DNA from: Desulfomicrobium sp. UBA5193
GTDB taxonomy: Bacteria; Desulfobacterota; Desulfovibrionia; Desulfovibrionales; Desulfomicrobiaceae
Length of the DNA stretch: 30,070 nt
Direction of reading: 5' to 3'
NCBI GenBank assembly: GCA_002412965.1
Contig: DHWB01000009.1
Location: 44,641-74,710, forward strand
Shown here: piece by piece, positions 1 to 7,700 of the stretch
How the letters are laid out: the number at the start of each line of letters is the position of its first letter
Numbering within the stretch: position 1 is the stretch's first letter
Notes under the pieces: model-generated
The model's database searches: none
Seen by the model: only the letters and a program-made list of their open reading frames with translations
What the model was told of the DNA's origin: nothing
Program-made: the position numbers and the translations under genes

Positions 1-257
1 CCGGCCGTGGCTTCGGGGCGCATGGTCAGGGAGCGGCCCTTGCGGTCGGCGAAGGTGTACATTTCCTTTTGGACCACGTCCGTTTCTTCGCCGATGGAGC
101 GGGCGAAGAGCTCGGTCTTTTCCAGGATGGGCACGCGCACTTCCTGGCATCCGTACGTGGCGAAAACCTCGCGGGCCAGGTTCTCCATCAGGGTATGGAC
201 CGTGCTCTCCGGGCTGAAGAGGTCAGAAAAGCCTTTAATTTTCTGAATTTTAGACAT
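1..257 (-). CDS. hisS: Histidyl-tRNA synthetase, N-terminal part (cut by window edge)
   Basis: Charges tRNA-His with histidine in the cytoplasm. The visible 85 codons read MSKIQKIKGFSDLF at the start and end in LTMRPEATAG. This covers the class II synthetase N-terminus: the K-I-K-G-F-x-D-L opening typical of HisRS, then motif 1 (VRVPILEKTELFARSIGEETD) and the start of motif 2 (MYTFADRKGRSLTMRPE). The ATG at 257 has an AAGGACAG ribosome site just upstream. The gene runs off the left edge. It is divergent from mobB across 146 bp. A perfect TTGACA (minus strand, 390-385) lies in that gap but has no good -10 partner, so no promoter is called. The family assignment is secure from the motifs. Confidence 0.95.
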   Translation of the reverse strand, partial: MSKIQKIKGFSDLFSPESTVHTLMENLAREVFATYGCQEVRVPILEKTELFARSIGEETDVVQKEMYTFADRKGRSLTMRPEATA

Positions 258-403
258 AGAAAATATCTGTCCTTGACGAATGGGATGGGGGATGCGCGCC
301 TCTGGTCAGGCTCCGTTTTGCGAAGGCGGGACTTGCGGCGATGCGCATGGGAAAATTGAATTGGGTAATTGATGAATGAAGGATTGTCAAAGACGGAGGA
401 TCA

Positions 404-1108
404 ATGTTCAAGGCAGTGTCGGTGGTGGGTTTCAAGAAATCGGGCAAGACAACCCTTATGCTCGAACTTGCCCGGGAATTGACCGCGCGCGGACGAAAAG
501 TGGCGGCGGTCAAGTTTACGCATCATGGGCTGGATCTGGACGGAACGGACACGTCCCGTTTTGCGCAGGAATGCGTCAGCGTGGCCGGAATAGGGCCCAA
601 AACCACGACCCTGCTCTGGAATTCGGCCCGGCAACTGCAGGACATATTTCCCTTGCTGGGCGCGGATATCGTCTTGGTCGAAGGCGGCAAGTCGCTGACC
701 TGGCTGCCCAGGTTCGTGGTTCTCGGGTCAGGCGAAGACGAGTCGACGCTCGGCAACGGGCTGGCCTTGGCCACATGGGGTGCGGGGGAGCTGCCGGGGG
801 TGCGCAAGGCCGCTTCCGTCGCCGAATTGGCCACATTGGCCGAGAATCAGGCGTTTTCCCTGCCTGGGCTTGACTGTGGGGGGTGTGGCCGGGATTCCTG
901 CCTTGCCTTGGCGCGGGAGATCGTGGAGGGCGAGATCGACGCGGAGTCCTGTGTGGCCATGCACGCCAAGCTCTGCGTGCGTATCGGCGGACAGCGCCTG
1001 GCGCTCAATCCCTTTTTGGACCGACTGGTCACGGGCACCATTCGCGGGCTTTTAACCGAGCTCAAGGGCAATGTGCCGGGTCAGAAGATCGAGATAATTC
1101 TGGAGTGA
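404..1108 (+). CDS. mobB: Molybdopterin-guanine dinucleotide biosynthesis protein B with C-terminal Fe-S cysteine motif
   Basis: MobB is a small GTPase that assists attachment of GMP to molybdopterin for bis-MGD enzymes such as formate dehydrogenases. The Walker A loop GFKKSGKT is at residues 9-16, followed by the MobB-typical KFTHHGLDLDGTDTSRF and, near residue 90, VLVEGGKS. The 234-residue protein is longer than the classical family of about 170. The extra C-terminus carries Cys158-x2-Cys161-x4-Cys166-x16-Cys183 (CGGCGRDSC...ESC), the spacing of the 4Fe-4S 'FeS' domain found in RnfB and corrinoid Fe-S proteins. Cluster binding is inferred from spacing only. The start has a clear GGAGG ribosome site. 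A MoaD/E1 pair lies downstream, which fits a cofactor or sulfur-carrier role. Confidence 0.85.
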   Translation: MFKAVSVVGFKKSGKTTLMLELARELTARGRKVAAVKFTHHGLDLDGTDTSRFAQECVSVAGIGPKTTTLLWNSARQLQDIFPLLGADIVLVEGGKSLTWLPRFVVLGSGEDESTLGNGLALATWGAGELPGVRKAASVAELATLAENQAFSLPGLDCGGCGRDSCLALAREIVEGEIDAESCVAMHAKLCVRIGGQRLALNPFLDRLVTGTIRGLLTELKGNVPGQKIEIILE

Positions 1109-1146
1109 ACGCCTCTTTTTTTGCGGTGCGGAATGCTTAAATGTAT

Positions 1147-1199
1147 TGACTCGGGGAGAATGCATCGCAAAAGATGCGTTTTTCACCGGGCCTGAGTCA
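1147..1199 (+). other. Nested stem-loop between mobB and the moaD-like gene
   Basis: Positions 1147-1155 (TGACTCGGG) pair with 1191-1199 (CCTGAGTCA) through one G-T wobble. They enclose a second hairpin, AATGCATC (1159-1166) with GATGCGTT (1173-1180) around a GCAAAA loop, followed by a short T run. The inner hairpin resembles a weak intrinsic terminator. The outer stem closes 34 bp before the moaD-like start codon. It could be a terminator for mobB, a leader structure, or an mRNA processing site. I could not match it to the molybdenum-cofactor riboswitch. Confidence 0.4.
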
Positions 1200-1233
1200 T
1201 CAATTCCTTATTGGCCTGCGGGAGGGGACAACC

Positions 1234-1458
1234 ATGCGTGTTCGCGTCAAATGTTTTGCCACCCTTGGCGACCACACTCCGCCGGAAGGTTTTCTTGAGC
1301 TGGAGGGCGGGTCCACAGTGGAGGCTTTGCTGCCGCTGCTTCGGCTGGACGTGGCGGACATCAAGCTCGTTTTCGTCAACAGCAAGAACAGCGCTCTGGA
1401 GACGGCTCTGGCCGACGGGGATCAGGTCGGGCTTTTTCCGGCGGTGGGCGGCGGATGA
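1234..1458 (+). CDS. MoaD/ThiS-family sulfur-carrier protein
   Basis: This 74-residue beta-grasp protein starts MRVRVKCFATLGDHTPP and ends in the sequence GDQVGLFPAVGGG. The C-terminal Gly-Gly is the site that an E1-like enzyme adenylates and then thiocarboxylates, so the protein can donate sulfur. The F-P-x-V-x-G-G ending is typical of MoaD and ThiS. An in-frame ATG lies at 1174, but the ATG at 1234 follows GGGAGGGGACAACC and gives the normal family length. The stop overlaps the next gene's start (ATGATG at 1455-1460), which indicates translational coupling to the partner enzyme. Whether it serves molybdopterin, thiamine or tungstopterin cannot be settled from sequence; mobB upstream favours pterin cofactor synthesis. 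Confidence 0.85.
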   Translation: MRVRVKCFATLGDHTPPEGFLELEGGSTVEALLPLLRLDVADIKLVFVNSKNSALETALADGDQVGLFPAVGGG

Positions 1459-2294
1459 TGGGTGATTTCCGTGCGGCTCTGGAAGCGCTGGCCGTCATGA
1501 ACGTCCAGCGTCGTGTCCGGACCATTGGCCTTGGCGAACTTCGAACGCTCTGCCTGGACCAGGGGCTGACGGTGCGGCAGGGCGCACGGGAGGCTGTGGC
1601 CAGCGACGTGACCCCCTTGCCGTTGCTGAAAAATCTGCACGCCATCTCAACCGCCGAGCAGCTTCGGCTCCTCGATGCCACCGTGCTGCTGGCCGGCGCC
1701 GGCGGTCTTGGCGGGTATGCCCTCGAACTCCTGGCCCGATTCGGCGTAGGCCACATCATGGTCGCGGATGGGGACGGCTTCGAGGACAGCAACATGAACC
1801 GCCAGCTGCTGTCCACTGCGAACAATCTCGGATGCAACAAGGCTCGGGCCGGGGCCGAGCGGGCGCAGGAAACCTGTCCGCTGGTGACGGTCGAGGCGCT
1901 TGAGGTTTTTCTGGATGCATCCAACCTGGCTCGGACCCTGACGGGCGTGGACGTGGTCATCGACGCCCTCGGCGGCATCGCGCCGCGACTGGCCCTGCAT
2001 GCGGCTGCCAGTCAGGCCGGGATTCCCGTCGTGAGCGCGGCCGTGGCCGGGTGGACGGCATTGGTCGGGAGCGAACTGCCCGGACAGGCCGGCATCTCCC
2101 GCATGTGGACCAACCCCGAGGACAAGGACGCCGAGCACGCGCTGGGCAGCCTGGCTCCGGCCGCGTGTCTGGCGGCCGCTCTGCAGGCTGCGGAGACGGT
2201 CCATTTTCTTACTTCCGGTTCCCTGCGTCTGGCCGGCCGCATGCTTCATGCCGATCTGGCCCGCTTTCATTTCGAAATTTTTGACCTTGTATAA
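1455..2294 (+). CDS. ThiF/MoeB/HesA-family E1-like adenylyltransferase
   Basis: Activates the C-terminal glycine of a ubiquitin-like sulfur carrier by AMP transfer; the natural partner is the preceding MoaD-like protein, whose gene it overlaps. The ATP-binding GAGGLGG lies near residue 82, followed by the family motif DGDGFEDSNMNRQ (near 104-116) with its conserved Asp, Asn and Arg, and NKARA. The first 70 or so residues form an extension before the Rossmann fold. The two CxxC zinc pairs of MoeB and ThiF are not visible; the few cysteines are isolated. The protein is thus closer to the HesA-like subgroup. At 279 residues it is normal in length. Specific symbol withheld because MoeB, ThiF and HesA cannot be told apart here. 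Confidence 0.85.
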   Translation: MMGDFRAALEALAVMNVQRRVRTIGLGELRTLCLDQGLTVRQGAREAVASDVTPLPLLKNLHAISTAEQLRLLDATVLLAGAGGLGGYALELLARFGVGHIMVADGDGFEDSNMNRQLLSTANNLGCNKARAGAERAQETCPLVTVEALEVFLDASNLARTLTGVDVVIDALGGIAPRLALHAAASQAGIPVVSAAVAGWTALVGSELPGQAGISRMWTNPEDKDAEHALGSLAPAACLAAALQAAETVHFLTSGSLRLAGRMLHADLARFHFEIFDLV

Positions 2295-2303
2295 CGGACA
2301 GGT

Positions 2304-2930
2304 ATGAATACCATTGTGCTCGCCACCGGCAACGCCGGGAAGATTCGCGAATTGTCGGCCATGCTGGCCGAATATGTGCCAAGCATCCGGGTTCTTGGGC
2401 TCGCGGATTTTCCGGAAATCGGAGACATCCCGGAGACGGGGACGACATTCGAGGAAAATGCGCGCATCAAGGCCGTGGCCGTGGCCGCCGCCACCGGAAT
2501 GGTGGCCGTGGCCGACGATTCGGGCCTTTCGGTTGACGCCCTTGGCGGGGCGCCCGGAGTGTATTCTGCCCGCTACAGCGGGGCGGATGCCACGGATGAA
2601 AAAAACGTGGTCAAGCTGCTGGGTGCCTTGGCCGACGTGCCTGACGCACAGCGGGGCTGCCACTTCGCCTGCGTCATGCTGACCGTCACCCCCGGCGGAC
2701 AGGAACTGGTCGGGCGGGGCGTCTGGCAGGGGCGGGTGACCCATGCCCCGGCAGGGAACGGGGGCTTTGGATACGATCCGGTATTTTTTGACGAGGAGCT
2801 GGGGCTGACCGCCGCGGAAATGGATGCGCAGGTCAAGAACGGTCGCAGCCATCGAGGTCTGGCCGTGCGGGATATGCTGCACGGATGGCCCGAGTTTTGG
2901 AAACGCGCCAAGCAGGAACTGGAGAAATAA
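2304..2930 (+). CDS. rdgB: XTP/dITP diphosphatase (HAM1/RdgB family)
   Basis: House-cleaning pyrophosphatase that hydrolyses ITP, dITP and XTP to the monophosphates, keeping deaminated purines out of DNA and RNA. The 208-residue protein opens with IVLATGNAGKIREL, the substrate-binding T-x-N-x-x-K motif. It continues with ETGTTFEENARIKA, the catalytic VADDSGLSVDAL and the GVYSARYSG loop, and ends with GGFGYDPVFF and the NGRSHRGLAVRDM segment (family SHR). Every signature element is present. It sits 9 bp after the E1-like gene and 2 bp before glmS, so it is probably co-transcribed. Confidence 0.95.
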   Translation: MNTIVLATGNAGKIRELSAMLAEYVPSIRVLGLADFPEIGDIPETGTTFEENARIKAVAVAAATGMVAVADDSGLSVDALGGAPGVYSARYSGADATDEKNVVKLLGALADVPDAQRGCHFACVMLTVTPGGQELVGRGVWQGRVTHAPAGNGGFGYDPVFFDEELGLTAAEMDAQVKNGRSHRGLAVRDMLHGWPEFWKRAKQELEK

Positions 2931-2932
2931 GC

Positions 2933-4750
2933 ATGTGCGGAATCATCGGATACACGGGACATCGGCCCGCCATACCGGCCATTGTCGAAGGTTTGCGTCG
3001 TCTTGAATACCGGGGCTATGACTCGGCAGGGGTCGCCTACGAGGAAGCGCAGGGGCTCACGGTCATCCGCGCCGAAGGCAAGCTCGGAGCCCTCGATCAG
3101 AAAATAGCCGGCCTGGACACGGCCTCCTCGGTCTGTGGCATCGGGCACACCCGCTGGGCCACCCACGGCCTGCCCGTGGAGCGCAACGCCCACCCGCACA
3201 TGGACGGGGATGAAAAGTTCGCCCTGGTCCACAACGGGATCATCGAAAATTACGCCGAACTCAAAGCCGAGCTCATGGCCGAGGGGCACGTCTTCCTGTC
3301 CGAGACCGACACCGAGGTCCTGGTCCATGTCATCGCCAAGGGCGTGGCGCTGACCGGCGATGTGCGCCGGGGCATCTCCTGGGCGCTCTCGCGGGTAGAC
3401 GGCGCCTATGCCTTCGCCCTTTTGAGCCGGGAACATCCCGGGAAGATCTGGGCCAGCCGCAAGGCCAGCCCACTGCTCATGGGCATCGGCACGGGCGAGA
3501 ATTTTCTGGCCTCGGACATTCCCGCTTTTCTGCCGTACACGCGCGAAGTTGTCTTTCTGGACAACGGCGAACTGGTCGAGATCGACGCGGCCTCCTGGCA
3601 GGTCTTCGACGCTGTGACCATGGAGCCGAAGGTCAAGGAGGTGAAGCACATCTCCTGGGACGTTCAGGCGGCCCAGAAGGACGGATTCAAGCATTTCATG
3701 CTCAAAGAGATCTTCGAGCAGCCCAAGGTCATCCGCGACTGCCTGACCGGACGCATCCAGAAGGGCCGCGTCGTCCTGCCCGAGCTGGACGCGCTGGACG
3801 TTCCGCAGCGCCTGACGATCGTGGCCTGCGGCACGTCTTTTCATGCCGGCCTTTGGGCCAAGTACCTTCTCGAGTCCTGGGCCCGGATTCCGGTGCAGGT
3901 CGAGATCGCCTCGGAGTTTCGCTACCGCGACAGCGTCTTCCTGCCCGGCGATCTGGTCCTGACCATCAGCCAGTCCGGCGAGACCGCGGACACCCTGGCC
4001 GCCATCCGTATCGCCCGCGAGGCCGGCGTGCCCATCCTCGGCCTGTGCAACGTGGTCGGTTCGTCCATTGCCCGCGAGTCCGACCGGGTCGTGTACACCC
4101 AGGCCGGGCCGGAGATCAGCGTGGCCTCGACCAAGGCCATGTGCAGCCAGATGGTTTTGCTGCTGCTCATGACTCTGTCCTGGGGCGCGCGCAAAGGCGT
4201 ACTGCCTGCCGAAACCCTGGAGCGCTGCCTGCGTGATCTGCCTCTACTCCCCGATCAGTTGCAGGCAGAGTTGCCGGCCATCCGCGACAAGGCCAAGGTC
4301 TTGAGCCAGGAATACGCCGATGCGCGCAGTTTCTTTTTTCTTGGCCGGGGCCAGAATTTCCCCCTGGCTCTGGAAGGCGCCCTGAAGCTCAAGGAGATCT
4401 CCTACATCCACGCCGAAGGCTACGCCGCCGGCGAGATGAAGCACGGTCCCATCGCCCTGATCGATCAGCATTTCCCGACGTTCGCCATGGCGCTCGGCGA
4501 CGAGCTGCTGCAGAAGGTGGCCTCCAATCTGCAGGAAGTACAGGCGCGGGGCGGCCGCATCATCGCCTTGGTCAATCCGGGTGCCGCGCCTGTCGTGGAA
4601 GACCCGTGGGTGCTGCCCGAGATTTGGGGGCCGCTGAAGAGTTTTCTGGTGCTGCCGGCAGTGCAGCTTTTTGCCTATGAAATGGCCGTGTATCTGGGCA
4701 AGGATGTGGATCAGCCCCGAAACTTGGCCAAAAGCGTGACCGTGGAATAA
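2933..4750 (+). CDS. glmS: Glutamine-fructose-6-phosphate aminotransferase (isomerizing)
   Basis: Makes glucosamine-6-phosphate from fructose-6-phosphate and glutamine, the first committed step to UDP-GlcNAc, peptidoglycan and LPS. After Met removal the N-terminal Cys (M-CGIIGYTG) is the glutaminase nucleophile. The Ntn domain shows RRLEYRGYDSAG, HTRWATHG and HNGIIENY. Two SIS sugar-isomerase domains follow (CGTSFHAG, SQSGETADT, STKAM; then FFLGRG, LEGALKLKEISYIHAE and GEMKHGPIAL). The C-terminus DQPRNLAKSVTVE is the canonical ending with the catalytic lysine. The ATG at 2933 is chosen because the Cys must follow Met; longer in-frame starts lie inside rdgB. The 605-residue length is normal. 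Confidence 0.98.
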   Translation: MCGIIGYTGHRPAIPAIVEGLRRLEYRGYDSAGVAYEEAQGLTVIRAEGKLGALDQKIAGLDTASSVCGIGHTRWATHGLPVERNAHPHMDGDEKFALVHNGIIENYAELKAELMAEGHVFLSETDTEVLVHVIAKGVALTGDVRRGISWALSRVDGAYAFALLSREHPGKIWASRKASPLLMGIGTGENFLASDIPAFLPYTREVVFLDNGELVEIDAASWQVFDAVTMEPKVKEVKHISWDVQAAQKDGFKHFMLKEIFEQPKVIRDCLTGRIQKGRVVLPELDALDVPQRLTIVACGTSFHAGLWAKYLLESWARIPVQVEIASEFRYRDSVFLPGDLVLTISQSGETADTLAAIRIAREAGVPILGLCNVVGSSIARESDRVVYTQAGPEISVASTKAMCSQMVLLLLMTLSWGARKGVLPAETLERCLRDLPLLPDQLQAELPAIRDKAKVLSQEYADARSFFFLGRGQNFPLALEGALKLKEISYIHAEGYAAGEMKHGPIALIDQHFPTFAMALGDELLQKVASNLQEVQARGGRIIALVNPGAAPVVEDPWVLPEIWGPLKSFLVLPAVQLFAYEMAVYLGKDVDQPRNLAKSVTVE

Positions 4751-4752
4751 GG

Positions 4753-6807
4753 ATGCCTGTGCGTGTATTGATCAGAAGTGTTTTCGCGGCGGCGCTGGTA
4801 TTGTGTCTGGCGGCCGTGGCCCTGGCTTCGGCCCAGGACGAGTATGTGCGCGGCGTGAGCGCCTTCAAGTCCCTGCTTGCCAATGAGAAAAGGGCTGGCT
4901 TGCGTGCGGAATGGCAGGCGGTCATGAAGCCGTTCGAGCGCTCGCTGGCGGCTGCCCCCAAGGGGGATTATGCGCCCAAGTGCATGTATTTCATTGGGCG
5001 CTCCCTCGAAGAATTGTCCCGGCGTTCTTTTCTCAAGTCGGATCGCAAGGCTGCCCTCGATGCCTTCGACCGGATGCTTGCCGCCCATCCGAAGCATGAA
5101 TGGGCCGACGACTCCCTGTACCGCAAGGGCATGATCTGGTCGGAGCAGGCCAAGGATTCTGTGCAGGCGGAAGGGATATTCAAAGCGCTCATCGCCAACT
5201 ATCCAAAGGCGGATCTGGCTCCGGAAGCCCGTAAGCGCTTGGCGGAGTTGCAGGGCACAGGCAAGGACTCCACTCCTGTTGTCCAGAACGCCGAATCCGG
5301 CAAAACACCGGCAGCTGATGCGGCCAAGCCGGTGGTCAAAGACGAGCCGAAGCCGCAGCCTCCGGCAGCAATCGCGCCGGCTCCGTCCGGCAAGACGGAC
5401 ACGGGCTTGACACTGCTTGGCATACGCCATTGGTCCAGCAGTGACTACACGCGGGTGGTCATGGACCTGACCCACGACGTGAAATACGAACGGGCGCTTG
5501 TCGAAAAGACGACCAATGGCAACAAGCAACTGCAGATCACCTTGCAGAAGACCGGGATTGCCGCCGACGTCATGCCCGCGAGGACCATTCAGGACGGAAT
5601 TCTGTCGCAGATCAAGGTCGGCGCAGACTCGTCGGGAGGAGCGCTGGTCACCTTCGACCTGATGCAGATGGACAGTTACCGGGTTTTCACCTTGCCCGAC
5701 CCTTACCGGGTGGTTCTTGATATCTACGGAACCTCTGGAGGGAAAGTCGTGCCGGCGTCATCGTCACCGACAAGTGCACAGACACCCGCACCGTCTCCGG
5801 AAGCGTCACCGTCGCAGACTCCGGCGGCAAGTGCGAAGTCGGCATCGACGATCGCGGCCGAGGAAAAGGATCATGTGCTGGCGGCCTTGGCGGAGCTGCA
5901 GGCAAAGCAGGTGATGGAGTCCAGCCAGAAAAAGGATGCGCCCAAGAAGCCCGACGCCAAGGCTCCGGCAACCAAGAACCCCGGTGCCGCGTCAGCATCC
6001 GTGGATCAGAAGGCAGCCTCGGATGCGCAGGGCGAGAAGGGAAAAATTCCTGAAATAGAGGTCAGCGCCAAGCAGAAAAAATATTCCGGATCACTGGTCG
6101 AGCAGCTGGGGCTCAAGGTGCGCACGATCATGATCGACGCGGGCCACGGCGGAAAGGACCCCGGCGCCGTGAGCAACGGGCTGGAGGAGAAGGACATCAA
6201 TCTGCGCATGGCCAAAATTCTGGGCCGGACGCTGCAGGCCCAGGGCTTCGAGGTTCATTACACGCGCACCACGGACAAGTTCATCCCGCTGGAAGAGCGC
6301 ACTGCCATGGCCAACGCCAAGAACGCCGACCTGTTCATTTCCCTGCACTGCAATGCCTACAAGGATGGGAGCGCCAAGGGTCTTGAAGTCTATTACCTGA
6401 ACCTGGCCACGGATGCACAGGCCGTGCGCGTGGCGGCCCGCGAAAACGGGGTGTCGGCCAAGAAGATCAGTGACATGCAGTTCATTCTCTCGGACCTGAT
6501 GCTCAACTCCAAGATCAACGAATCCAGGCAGATGGCCTCCCTCGTCGAGCAGGAGACATTGCGGACCATGCGGCCGAAACATCCGTTCACGAGCCATGGA
6601 TCCAAGGGCGCGTTTTTTTATGTGCTGACCGGGGCGCGCATGCCATCCATCCTGGTGGAGCTCGGGTATCTGACGAACTCTGCCGAAGCCGCGAAGCTCA
6701 ATTCCGAAGCGTATCTGGAGACCATGGCCAAGGGTTTGGCCGGTGGCGTGCTCGCTTATAAAAAGAAGCTGGAGCGGTTTGCCTTGAATGAATCAGGCAA
6801 GTCCTGA
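4753..6807 (+). CDS. Periplasmic N-acetylmuramoyl-L-alanine amidase (AmiC-like) with AMIN domain
   Basis: Zinc amidase that cuts the bond between MurNAc and L-Ala in peptidoglycan, usually during daughter-cell separation. A signal peptide (residues 1-27, cut near ALASAQ) is followed by a TPR-like helical region (about 30-165) and an AMIN targeting domain (about 212-325; TLLGIRHWSSSDYTRVVMDL, then FTLPDPYRVVLDIYG). An Ala/Pro/Ser/Lys-rich linker (about 328-440) leads to the Amidase_3 domain (about 455-675). Zinc ligands are the His in DAGHGGKDPGA, the Glu in GLEEKD and the His in SLHCNA; the catalytic Glu is in VELGYLTN. The start overlaps the glmS stop region (TAAGGATG). At 684 residues it is long because of the TPR and linker. 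Confidence 0.92.
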   Translation: MPVRVLIRSVFAAALVLCLAAVALASAQDEYVRGVSAFKSLLANEKRAGLRAEWQAVMKPFERSLAAAPKGDYAPKCMYFIGRSLEELSRRSFLKSDRKAALDAFDRMLAAHPKHEWADDSLYRKGMIWSEQAKDSVQAEGIFKALIANYPKADLAPEARKRLAELQGTGKDSTPVVQNAESGKTPAADAAKPVVKDEPKPQPPAAIAPAPSGKTDTGLTLLGIRHWSSSDYTRVVMDLTHDVKYERALVEKTTNGNKQLQITLQKTGIAADVMPARTIQDGILSQIKVGADSSGGALVTFDLMQMDSYRVFTLPDPYRVVLDIYGTSGGKVVPASSSPTSAQTPAPSPEASPSQTPAASAKSASTIAAEEKDHVLAALAELQAKQVMESSQKKDAPKKPDAKAPATKNPGAASASVDQKAASDAQGEKGKIPEIEVSAKQKKYSGSLVEQLGLKVRTIMIDAGHGGKDPGAVSNGLEEKDINLRMAKILGRTLQAQGFEVHYTRTTDKFIPLEERTAMANAKNADLFISLHCNAYKDGSAKGLEVYYLNLATDAQAVRVAARENGVSAKKISDMQFILSDLMLNSKINESRQMASLVEQETLRTMRPKHPFTSHGSKGAFFYVLTGARMPSILVELGYLTNSAEAAKLNSEAYLETMAKGLAGGVLAYKKKLERFALNESGKS

Positions 6808-6826
6808 TCTGTCATCATGTTTGCTT

Positions 6827-6862
6827 CGCCCTTGCCCCATTCGTGGCGCGGGGCGTTTTTTT
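6827..6862 (+). terminator. Intrinsic terminator after the amidase gene
   Basis: A GC-rich hairpin (CGCCC at 6827-6831 with GGGCG at 6851-6855, or GCCCC at 6834-6838 with GGGGC at 6850-6854, with CCA-TTCG-TGG inside) is followed directly by seven T residues (6856-6862). It lies 20 bp past the amidase stop and probably ends the mobB-to-amidase transcript. Confidence 0.85.
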
Positions 6863-6888
6863 AACGTACAATGCTGGAGCCTTGCATC

Positions 6889-7575
6889 ATGGTTTTTCCC
6901 CTGGGTTCGGTTATCAACGCCTTGGCCATTCTGGCCGGAGGCGCATTGGGCTTGCTGTTGCATGGCCGCTTGCCGGAAAAAATGCGCCAGGTTGTTTTTC
7001 AGGGGCTTGGGCTTTGCGTTCTGGTCATCGGCATGCAGATGGCACTGCAGGGCAAAAACGGGCTGCTGGTGGTCCTCAGCGTTCTCATCGGCGGGGTGGT
7101 GGGCGAGGCCTTGAATCTGGAAGACCGCTTCGCGGGTCTGGCGAGCAAGCTGAAGGGGCTCGTGCGGTCAAACAACACCCGATTCGTGGATGGCATGGTC
7201 AACGCATCTCTCATCTACTGCATCGGGGCCATGGCCATTCTGGGCTCCTTTGACGAAGGAATTCGCGGCGATCACTCCATCCTCTTCACCAAATCCCTGC
7301 TCGATGGCTTCGCCTCCATCGCCCTGGCATCGACCTATGGTTCCGGTGTTCTTTTTTCCGCCTTTCCCGTTCTGGTCTATCAAGGCCTGCTGACTCTTTT
7401 CGCCAGCTCCTTTCAGGCCTATTTTTCCGACTATCTCATCGCCCAGCTCACGGCCACGGGAGGGACGCTCATTCTCGGCATCGGCATCAACCTGCTGGGC
7501 CTGACGGCCATTCGCCTTTCCAGCCTTTTGCCGTCTCTGGTGGTCATTGTGCTCTTGTCCATCTTTGTGCCGTAA
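6889..7575 (+). CDS. DUF554 family integral membrane protein (YqgA/YdfK-like)
   Basis: A polytopic inner-membrane protein of unknown function with about seven hydrophobic helices. The sequence starts GSVINALAILAGGALGLLLHG, the usual DUF554 opening, and contains SVLIGGVVGEALNLEDR, ASLIYCIGAMAILGSFDEG and LLDGFASIALASTYGSGVLFS, all family landmarks. It ends in a hydrophobic helix (SLVVIVLLSIFVP). An ATG at 6871 is in frame but lacks a ribosome site; the ATG at 6889 is preceded by CTGGAG at the right distance. It stands alone between the terminator and the kinase gene. Transport is often proposed for the family but is not shown by anything here. Confidence 0.88.
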   Translation: MVFPLGSVINALAILAGGALGLLLHGRLPEKMRQVVFQGLGLCVLVIGMQMALQGKNGLLVVLSVLIGGVVGEALNLEDRFAGLASKLKGLVRSNNTRFVDGMVNASLIYCIGAMAILGSFDEGIRGDHSILFTKSLLDGFASIALASTYGSGVLFSAFPVLVYQGLLTLFASSFQAYFSDYLIAQLTATGGTLILGIGINLLGLTAIRLSSLLPSLVVIVLLSIFVP

Positions 7576-7646
7576 ACGATTGCCCTCTCCTGACAGAGTT
7601 TTGCTTTTCAAGTCCTGCGGGATGTGGTTAGAATGAAGAGGTAATC

Positions 7647-7679
7647 GCCGGGATCGTCCCGGCTGGCAGGCGGCGGGCA
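7647..7679 (+). promoter_or_regulatory. Perfect palindrome abutting a weak sigma-54-like element upstream of the sensor kinase
   Basis: GCCGGGA-TCG-TCCCGGC (7647-7663) is a perfect 7-bp inverted repeat with no T run, so it is not a terminator. Immediately after it, TGGCAGG...GGCA (7664-7679) has the GG/GC pair separated by exactly 10 bp as in -24/-12 promoters, but the -12 box lacks TT. The kinase ATG is at 7701. A regulator-binding site next to a promoter is possible; the promoter match is weak. Confidence 0.25.
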
Positions 7680-7700
7680 ATACTTTAAACCGGTGCGCGG

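Noticed and set aside
363..390. Promoter for hisS (TTGACA at 390-385 on the minus strand)
   Set aside because: No -10 hexamer at 16-18 bp matches better than two or three positions.
1647..2882. Long minus-strand open frame opposite the E1-like and rdgB genes
   Set aside because: It is antisense to two genes with full family motifs, and its translation has no recognisable domain. High GC content keeps antisense frames open.
7576..7610. Terminator after the DUF554 gene (CTCT-CCTGAC-AGAG then TTTTGCTTTT)
   Set aside because: The stem is only four base pairs, too weak to call.
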